Assembly (NCBI GenBank): GCA_025617745.1
Contig: CM046864.1
Span: 31,563,239-31,627,238, forward strand
DNA length: 64,000 nt
Reading direction: 5' to 3'
Source of the DNA: Heliocidaris erythrogramma
Taxonomy: Eukaryota; Echinodermata; Echinoidea; Camarodonta; Echinometridae
Part shown: positions 57,601-64,000 of the stretch, piece by piece
Layout: each line of letters opens with the position of its first letter
Position numbering within the stretch: the first letter of the stretch is position 1
Position numbers and translations under genes: made by a program
Notes under the pieces: model-generated
The model's database searches: none
What the model saw: only the letters and a program-made list of their open reading frames with translations
Told to the model about the DNA's origin: nothing

Positions 57601-60600
57601 TTAAGCAAATCTTCACGATGACTGCATTATTTTTAATTTATGAAGGAAGCCTGTTTTAGGTATATAGATTTTTTTCAATTAACAATTAACATGATTTTGT
57701 ATTTTTTTTCTGATTTTAAAATGGTTGATAACCTTGAGTACAGAATAATTGTGTAACATTTTTTTTTTACATTCTCTTTATAAATTGATATAGAAAACTC
57801 TCACAAATTATCTCTTATCTGTTTTCATACAGTTGCTGTGGTCAATCATTTTCCAATGTCATAATGTATAATATTCACCATTACCAGTTTATAGTAGTGG
57901 TATATAGTGAATGGTAATGCAAGTCTGAGAGTAAATTTTCCTCATATTTTGTCCTTGCAGAGGTATATGAGGTAATTGCTAATTGTAATTTGTTCGCTAG
58001 TAGCATTCTCTTGCTGACCTACAATGTGTCATTCAGAAATGTTATAAGTACGTTTGACAATGATGAAAACAAGTTGGATCTTCCAAAAAGTATATAACGG
58101 CTTTAAATATTTTATTCACTGACATAATTCGTATGAAGTTTAATGAAATCAAATAGAAAGCAAGTGTTTCAGTAAAAAACTTCATGATAGTAGTTCAAAA
58201 CATATTCACAACGGCACATGCAGTCCAAATCTTATGTGTTTAAACTGTAAGCACATTTGTAAGACAATGCTTAATTTGTTAAAATACTATGGTAAATTAT
58301 TGATTTTTTTGACGTTGTGCTTTAAAAATTAACTTTCCAAGTTAAAACTATTCAGTAAAAACCGTGAATCAACTTTAAATTCATAATATCAATATAATAT
58401 TAGTAAACATCTGTAATTAATTTGAAACTCATAATGTATTACAAATGAGTGCAGATGCAGAGTAGTGGTAACTGCCATTCTGTGTACGAAATATTAGCAT
58501 GTGTAAAAATAATGATAATGTGTTGAATTATTTAATTACCCTTTTCAATTATTACTCTTCACTGACTTTTGTACTTTCAAAATGAATTTTTTTGTCGAAT
58601 TTTAAATTATTCAATAAAACCTAGAATAATAGTTGAAGTCAAAATATTTATGTATTTAGAAATGCATGCACTTGTGTTCGAAATGTAAGCACACGAGATG
58701 AGGCTCGATGAAAAATTAAAAGAGAGAGGGAGAGAGAGAGAGAGAGAGAGTAATACTGGGATTGAAAATTAATAATGATGAAGCATGATAAAATGAGAAG
58801 TTAGAGAAAGGATAAATGCAGTGTGCTTCATTGTGCAAAGCAATACTAATACCAAAAGGTGGGGAGTGATTTGATCAAATTGGAGAAAGGAAATTCTCTT
58901 CTTTCGTTTTTTGTACAATATGTTATATATTATTCAAAAGCACCAACCAAACAAATATTTCTAAACCTCCCATCCTATAATTGCTGTTTTTACTCGCGAA
59001 TAAACAGCGCACACCATGCGCGCGTCCAATTGTGCCATTTCGTGAACTAAATCGCGCAGCGGATTACGCGTATGATTTCGTTCACGAAATGACACGAACG
59101 TTTGAATCCTTCCAGTATTCATGTTTTGTCTTCTTTTTTAAAAAATTGTATATGAACAGTTAGTTGAAATTCCCCTCCTTCGTTCCATGTACAATTTATT
59201 ATATCTAATTCCGAAAACCACATCAAATTAATGGTTTCCCAAATAATATCTCATCAATTGCCTTTTAACTCGCGAATAAACAGCGCACACCATGCGCGCG
59301 TCCAATTGTGCCATTTCGTGAACTAAATCACGCAGCGGATTACGCGTATGATTTCGTTGACGAAATGACACGAATGTTTGAGTCCTTCCAGTATTCATGT
59401 TTTGTCTTCTTTTTTAAAAAATTGTATGTGAACAGTTAGTTGAAATTCCCCTCCTTAGTTCCATGTACAATTTATTATATCTAATTCCGAAAACCACATC
59501 AAATTAATGGTTTCCCAAATAATATCTCATAAATTGCGTTTTAACTCGCGAATAAACAGCGCACACCATGCGCGCGTCCACTTGTGCCATTTCGTGAACT
59601 AAATCGCGCAGCGGATTACGCGTATGATTTCGTTCACGAAATGACACGAATGTTTGAGTCCTTCCAGTATTCATGTTTTGTCTTCTTTTTTAAAGTATTG
59701 TATGTGATTAGTTAGTGAAAATTCTGCTCTTTCGTTTCATGTACAATTTGTTATATCTAATTCCAGAAAACCCTCCATATTAATAGCTTTAAAGATTACA
59801 AATCTTTAATCGCGATTTTCTCAGAACGCACTTTTCGTGATCCGCGCGCACTTGTGCCACTTCGTGAAATGAGCGACGAATCATTTGGTCCACATTTCAG
59901 TTGGTCTAACTTCAGTTGTTCTAATGTCATTTCGTCTACACCGATTTTGTCTAATAACAACTTGGTATATTTAAAATTTCATCTAATTAGCACTTGGTCC
60001 TATTACCGTTTGGTCTGATTCAGGCCTATTTAGAGGGGGTTAATTGTCGGTCAGAAAATGAAAAAAAGGGCATTAAATTGCTATTAAAACCTCGTTTCGA
60101 AAAAAAATGCTAAACCTTAATAGATAAATTCGAATGCAGTTCTTGTGTTACGAATAGCGAAATATCCTCAAACATATGTGACCCGACGCCTCAAAACCTA
60201 CAATAAGTCGCCAAAATTATTTTTTTTTTGTTTTATACATTTTCTGAAAGTAGAGATTCTCAGCTTTCCAATGGTATATCACTTGCCTAGTTTACTCAAT
60301 GATAACACCTTTAAATATCACATTTAGAATCAGTATGTAACCAGCAATCAATAACTCCTATTCAGAGAAAATGGCCATTTAAGTTCGGAACAAAAGAGTG
60401 CCAAACCTTCGCTCTCTCTGTGCGCCCAAGTAAAACTGGGTATTCAAATGGCCATAGCAACCGGTGTGAAGGGATTATCAGATTAGGCTGAATTTTGGCA
60501 CGCTGCTCCAGAAGGACCTATTCATTACTCACTCCAAAAATCAATTTAACACCTTTAGAGGTAAAGTAGTAATTCGGCATTGAATGAAAGTATTACAAAA

Positions 60601-61407
60601 GCTCTACAAACATTCATTAGCTCGACAGGTGAAAAAAAGGAGTCATTTCAAAATGCCCCGAAAACATATTTCTAAGTCGAATTACGACTCACAAACTTTA
60701 GACATGATAGAATGATAATGAAACTACCCATTTCTATCAAAAACAGAAAATCGACTGATGCAAGCAAATTTACTATTTTGGGCTGTTTGCTACGTTGTGG
60801 TCCGTGCGACTTATTGTAGGTTTTGAGGCGGCGGGTCACATATAGATCTATCCATAGATTGTACAAAACGCACCTTCAAAAAATATATAATTCGAAAGAA
60901 ATGTTGGCCAATCTATTTTCTCGCTTCATTCTCCCGGCTACAAATACCGATGTATTCATGTTACGATGCAGTGACAATAATATCACATCGAAATGAAATT
61001 CCTTAATGAAAAAAAATCAATGGGAAATATTTATGTCTGCTACCCTGCTCCCCCTTCCTTTCACAATCTAATTCTCTGAGTTTACTTCTTTCCTTCCGAA
61101 AAATTTGCTAATTGGATTTCCTTTGAAACGTTTTCTACTAAACGGTGCCTTTCGGTGATTTCATATCGATTCTTGCTCTCCATTTAATTCCCACCTATCA
61201 ATACTCAAAATAATATGGAAATGACATGGGATCCTCAGTACACCATTCTTCCACAGCTTTTGCTTTTCCGTTTTCTGATCTCTAGTTTGCAATGTCTGAA
61301 GGTCCGATGATCCGGGGGGGGGGGGTCAAAGTAAATTTTCCGCTTGCTAATAAACTTACCTAGGTTGGTACCCATTTCTTTATTTAGGCTCACTTTGCAT
61401 CTACAAC

Positions 61408-61443
<36 letters not shown>

Positions 61444-63678
61444 CTCAAAAAAATAAAATGGCATAAAACATGCCTCAATAACATATTAAATTGTTGTCTG
61501 TTTGTTTTTGGTCAGTATAACCACATGAGCAATATTTTTGCGTACAGGAAAAAAAAAACATAATTATTAGACCTATCTTATTTACATTAGGAAAATTTTT
61601 TTTCGTAAATTTGGACCAAATGGATATTGGACCCAATGAATCATAGATCAAACATTCATTAGACAAACTAAAAATTGGATCAAATGACTATTACACCAAC
61701 TGGGCAATAGACGAAATGATCATTATTAGTAGAGACGTGATGATTAGACCATGTGGATATTAGACGAATTGTATTTTAGCCGAAATGGCTCTTAGACCAA
61801 ATGGGTATTAGAACAAACTGGATAATAATACAAAGTGGTAATTAGACAAAATTGGTATAGGCCAATTGGTAAGTAGACCAGATGGTTATTGGACGAAATG
61901 GTTATAGACTAACTGGTTATTAGACAAAATGATTATTTAGTGGACACAGAGACAATTAGACCAGCTTGTTATTGGACGAAATACTGTTAGACCAAATGAA
62001 GTTAGATAATATGACAATTAAACCAAATGGCATTGTACCAAATGGGGAAAAAAGGCTTTAATATATGTGTTTTGTGAGTGATTCCGAGTTTGAGAAAAAT
62101 AGGAGAAATATTTGAAATCTAACTTCTTTCTTCCTATTTCATAACGTTTTCTTATTTTCAAACTATTTTTTTAAATTTTTCTTCCTATTTTCTTAGACCC
62201 CGAATTACTAAGAAAATAGGGAAAGACTGCTTAAAATTGTTCCAAACCTAGTTTCTTTTTTGTCTCTATTACCAAATTGGGAAAAATAGGGGCCATTTAT
62301 ATATTGGGGATACGTTTCTAACTGTATTTATCCCCTTTTTTAGACTTTTCTATTTTGACTAGATTTGACACGATTTTGCAATCATATAGAAATATGTTAT
62401 CATAATATCAATTTAAATTCATTGTACGTCAATATTGATTTTATAGGTGACTTTCGTTACAGAATAACCGTGATAGTTATGATACGGAGAGGCTAATACT
62501 GTTACCCCTGCCCTTTCTTGACTCTTTTATTTGCTTTATAATATTTGTTGGCTATCTGTATGAATGATATCAACAACGAATGACGAAAAAAGAAGAATAT
62601 ATTACAAATAATACCATTGGTACCGTTGAATTGTTTATTCCTAGGTCATAAACTATGATCTTTTTGTCAGGCATGTGTTTTTGGACACTTGCGATGAAGG
62701 GTAATGCTTCATGGTAATGATTCTGAGAGAAGGCAGAAACGATTGCTATCCGCTCATACAACTCGTCGATAGACGGCACAGTTTGCTCAATATCAATGGG
62801 TAGGTTGATCTGGATGAATGAAAAGATAATATGCAATAACAAGTCAAAACGGAATTGGAATGATATGAGAAAATGTATTCCCTTTGGTTATTTTCTTAAG
62901 TATATGGAATTGAATTATCATAAATAAAGCTGTTATAATGCCATATGTATAAATTTAAGCAAAATTAACTAAATGAGATAACACACAAGAAAACAATGAT
63001 TGTATTGGGCAGAGAATTAGTTTATAAGTTTAAATCATAAAACAAAGGTGAATACTCTTTTGTATCATATGCGACTTTCACTGAGAAGGTGAATGTGAAG
63101 GCCCCCACATTTTCTTCTGAAGAGAAGTGCAACCAGCATTATTATTGTTTTTTAATGTAGGGTGTCCAAAAGACACAGTCTCAAATTACATAAATGATAA
63201 TATCACGTTCCTATTCTCGGAAAGCAAAACATCGCATCATTATTTTTAAAAACTCAATAATGTACATGAAGTAACACGATTTAAATGACCTCCAAACTGC
63301 ACCTCAACAATGTAGACTATTAATTAAATGTCGGAGGTATAAATTAAATATAAAATTAATTACCGTTAAGTTCACGACTCCAGTATTCAGGTCTCTCTCC
63401 CAGGTTTTAGAGTCTCCATCGTGGCTTTCGTTACCATGGGGACGACTCTCATCATCCTGATTTGGCAGCATTGGACGGTTCTTCGTTGACAAATCAGATC
63501 CAGCAGGCAGCTCTGTTAATGTATTGCCGACGACAGGCATGGCAGGTGACTTACTATCGATAGAGACTATATACATTTCGCAGGGTGTAAAAACGAATGA
63601 CAAAACAAGGGTAATAGTTGAAAGGCTAATCTTTAGAAAATGTTGGGCTACAAATCCAAATATTTTATTCAGTTGGTG
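51494..63678 (-). CDS. DUF1647-like (glycosyltransferase-like) type II membrane protein, four exons
   Basis: Exons on the minus strand are 63678-63364, 62809-62624, 52625-52521 and 52012-51494. All internal junctions have AG/GT ends and are phase 0, giving 105 + 62 + 35 + 172 = 374 residues without a stop. The N-terminus, with the initiator Met, lies in an upstream exon to the right that I did not identify. Domain order: short cytoplasmic part, one membrane anchor (residues ~7-32), a Ser/Pro/Asn-rich stem, then a catalytic-type domain with [55 protein letters not shown] and, near the end, [13 protein letters not shown] and HRFDAS. This order is that of the DUF1647 family, whose function is unproven; a Golgi glycosyltransferase-like role is inferred. 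Sequons NES, NLT, NST and NGS fit a lumenal domain. Intron 2 is 9,998 bp; introns 1 and 3 are 554 and 508 bp. The gene model is strong; the family name is from memory. Confidence 0.85.
52085..52240. repeat. ATT/ATC trinucleotide microsatellite in intron 3
   Basis: Interrupted (ATT)n, (ATC)n and (GTT)n. It produces Asn/Asp and Ile/Met frames on the minus strand that are not genes. Confidence 0.95.
52521..52625 (-). CDS. DUF1647-like gene, exon 3
   Basis: Acceptor aactgtgcag before 52625 and donor gtaaga after 52521. The 35 codons read [14 protein letters not shown] then [21 protein letters not shown]. Too short to be seen as an open frame; found by its YP..V..L..YAWKP motif and by continuing exon 2 and leading into exon 4. 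Confidence 0.9.
52790..53015. repeat. CCTATTTT-family segment in intron 2
   Basis: Phrases such as ttccctattttcccgcaatt, aaaatagggggaaat and tcttcctattttccacc, in both orientations within 200 bp. Confidence 0.6.
53190..53710 (+). repeat. Interspersed repeat R500, copy C (intron 2)
   Basis: Direct match to 38820-39360: ggaaaggcaacttcgctctt, gagaattccagttgaaag, gatgcacctacgtgatga, gatttcgagtaggtct and aaataaaacccaaatagcca all have counterparts there. Confidence 0.8.
53751..54032. mobile_element. 282-bp TTAA MITE in intron 2
   Basis: Ends agggatactcaa (53751 on) and, reversed, agggatacgcaa (54032 back), flanked by TTAA at 53747-53750 and 54033-54036. The interior is GC- and CpG-rich (ctcgagctctcgtgcgag near 53880), in contrast to the AT-rich intron. 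The CpG content explains the open frames in it. Confidence 0.85.
54037..55974. repeat. Diverged repeats in intron 2
   Basis: Segment 54070-54370 and segment 55620-55850 share ttctaatNctNttttgtcatctt, cttcaatagactgcaaactt, acccttatttctcaNNattt and gtgggttaagagcatcc in order. A shorter relative is at 54780-54920. A TA microsatellite is at 54660-54693. Segment 54935-55450 is unique, with a GC-richer patch (55140-55215). Confidence 0.6.
55975..59878. repeat. Candidate 3.9-kb fold-back element in intron 2
   Basis: A 27-bp perfect inverted repeat bounds it: cgtcgctcatttcacgaagt then ggcacaa at 55975-56001, reversed at 59852-59878. Outside both ends lie ggtcca/ggtctaa-type units. Inside, the left end carries one diverged cgcgcgc-rich unit (56110-56230) and the right end the 276-bp array. 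The rest (56240-58885) is AT-rich with a ctggccgcggggccag hairpin near 56982, ttgagaggtatgttgtatg repeats (57140-57240) and a GA tract (58722-58750). No gene was found inside. Confidence 0.6.
58886..59880 (+). repeat. 276-bp tandem repeat, about 3.6 units
   Basis: The landmark cgcgaataaacagcgcacac is at 58995, 59271 and 59547, exactly 276 bp apart each time. A diverged, truncated unit ends at 59880. Units 2 and 3 are nearly identical; unit 1 is diverged in its first part. Each unit has the internal inverted pair atttcgtgaac / gttcacgaaat. Confidence 0.9.
59880..60035 (+). repeat. ggtctaa array, plus orientation (left arm of fold-back 3)
   Basis: Units cagttggtctaact, catttcgtctaca and cgtttggtctgatt. 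The partner array in minus orientation is at 61610-62045. Confidence 0.8.
60177..60840. mobile_element. 664-bp element with 35-bp inverted ends and TA flanks
   Basis: tgtgacccgacgcctcaaaa..cctacaataagtcgc (60177-60211) equals the reverse complement of 60806-60840 except for one base. TA lies immediately outside both ends (60175-60176 and 60841-60842). The interior is non-coding, although a distant gagattctcagcttt phrase is shared with 55840-55860. A TA-target MITE is the likeliest reading. Confidence 0.85.
60905..61370 (+). repeat. Interspersed repeat R470, copy B (intron 2)
   Basis: Same orientation and order as 22090-22565, including ctcgcttcattctcccgg, tcccccttcctttcacaatc, gtacaccattcttccacagc and a G run (61313-61324). 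Confidence 0.8.
61407..61443. repeat. AAT microsatellite
   Basis: Twelve or so consecutive aat units. Confidence 0.95.
61610..62045 (-). repeat. ttagacc array, minus orientation (right arm of fold-back 3)
   Basis: About twenty degenerate ~22-bp units (ttagaccaaatgggtat, ttagacaaaattggtat, ttggacgaaatggttat), facing the array at 59880-60035. Confidence 0.9.
62085..62360. repeat. CCTATTTT-family segment in intron 2
   Basis: Contains gagaaaaataggagaaat, tttcttcctattttct, gaaaatagggaaag and gggaaaaataggggcc, in mixed orientation. Confidence 0.6.
62624..62809 (-). CDS. DUF1647-like gene, exon 2
   Basis: Acceptor cattcatccag before 62809 and donor acg|gtacca after 62624. The 62 codons start [17 protein letters not shown] and hold the nucleotide-fold-like segment [29 protein letters not shown] and [21 protein letters not shown] and VYDLG are recurrent in this family. 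Confidence 0.9.
63364..63678 (-). CDS. DUF1647-like gene, exon 1 of this window (anchor and stem)
   Basis: Acceptor gtgtttgcttag before 63678 and donor acg|gtaatt after 63364. The 105 codons start [16 protein letters not shown], continue through a hydrophobic stretch [14 protein letters not shown], and then a Ser/Pro/Asp-rich stem ([25 protein letters not shown]) ending GVVNLT. There is no Met before the anchor, so translation starts in an earlier exon. Confidence 0.8.
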
Positions 63679-63711
63679 CTAAGCAAACACTTAAGTAACA
63701 TTAAAATTAAA

Positions 63712-63745
63712 ATTGAATTCTGGTTAAAATTAACCAGAATTCAAT
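63712..63745. repeat. Hairpin with perfect 16-bp arms upstream of the splice acceptor
   Basis: attgaattctggttaa (63712-63727) and its exact reverse complement (63730-63745) are separated by two A. On the gene's strand it lies about 35 bases before the acceptor of the anchor exon. Confidence 0.9.
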
Positions 63746-64000
63746 AACGAAAGAAACCAAAGTTACAACATTGCTGCGCCCCTTTATCCCGCATTGAAAT
63801 CACAAAAGTGCACGCCATTTTTACTATTCTTTTTTTTTCTATTGTTTTGAAGAGAATGTTTCTTAAAGTCAAAATATGAAAGTGTGTTCCGATCAATACG
63901 CTATAAATATGGATATATTACATTTTTCAGAGATCATACATACTAAAAAAAAAGAGGCGTATATGGGATAACATGATTTATATGCAGTGCCTCCCCGAAA

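Overview
This is AT-rich eukaryotic DNA, most likely from a marine invertebrate deuterostome, with a sea urchin as the best guess. The clues are a tRNA-headed SINE ending in an (ATT)n tail, degraded CR1-like, I/Nimb-like, BEL/Pao, Ty3/Gypsy and Penelope-like retroelements, many fold-back arrays that recall the TU elements described in Strongylocentrotus, long poly-G/poly-C runs, and genes with short exons and repeat-filled introns. There are no bacterial operons, ribosome binding sites or CRISPR arrays. Nearly every long open frame is low-complexity or repeat-derived. The real coding sequence is in short exons and in broken copies. The species is inferred, not shown.

Genes. (1) Minus strand, 63678 to 51494: a four-exon gene for a type II membrane protein resembling the DUF1647 glycosyltransferase-like family. 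All junctions are phase 0, and one 10.0-kb intron is packed with repeats. (2) Plus strand, 18550-19675: a broken MGAT4-like (N-acetylglucosaminyltransferase IV) gene, readable almost to its C-terminus but with frameshifts and stops. (3) Minus strand, 44522-43292: a P2RX7 C-terminal-domain (zinc-binding) gene whose last exon changes frame at a GT repeat. (4) Plus strand, 30295-30370: a possible signal-peptide exon with no recognised downstream exons.

Layout. 0-8 kb: tandem duplications, a pair of inverted arms (2.18-2.69 and 6.43-6.91 kb) enclosing ggtctaa/ttagacc arrays and CR1-like LINE tails, then two head-to-head MITE copies. 8-12 kb: a duplicated composite repeat containing a 52-bp minisatellite with a perfect 16-bp palindrome, cut by a 500-N assembly gap. 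12-17.3 kb: I/Nimb-like LINE pieces, a fold-back element, CCTATTTT arrays and a complete SINE. 18.5-26 kb: MGAT4-like pseudogene, LINE reverse transcriptase remnant, a fold-back with a 137-bp-arm hairpin, and BEL/Pao pol. 26.5-30.3 kb: a ggtctaa/ttagacc fold-back and ACTGG arrays. 31.5-35.3 kb: eight tandem satellite units with a higher-order pattern. 35.3-40 kb: a MITE inside a gacgtc array, a Ty3/Gypsy 5' end and a 139-bp MITE. 40-47 kb: CT-rich duplications, the P2RX7_C gene, a Penelope-like element and a second SINE. 47-51 kb: tandem repeats, a large gaatagcgaccctc minisatellite, and a TTAA MITE nested in a larger inverted-repeat element. 51.5-63.7 kb: the DUF1647-like gene and its intron repeats.

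The recurring theme is tandem repeats arranged as inverted arms. The ttagacc family alone makes three convergent pairs, and several other families show the same architecture. The genes show no functional linkage beyond two glycosyltransferase-type sequences lying in one window.
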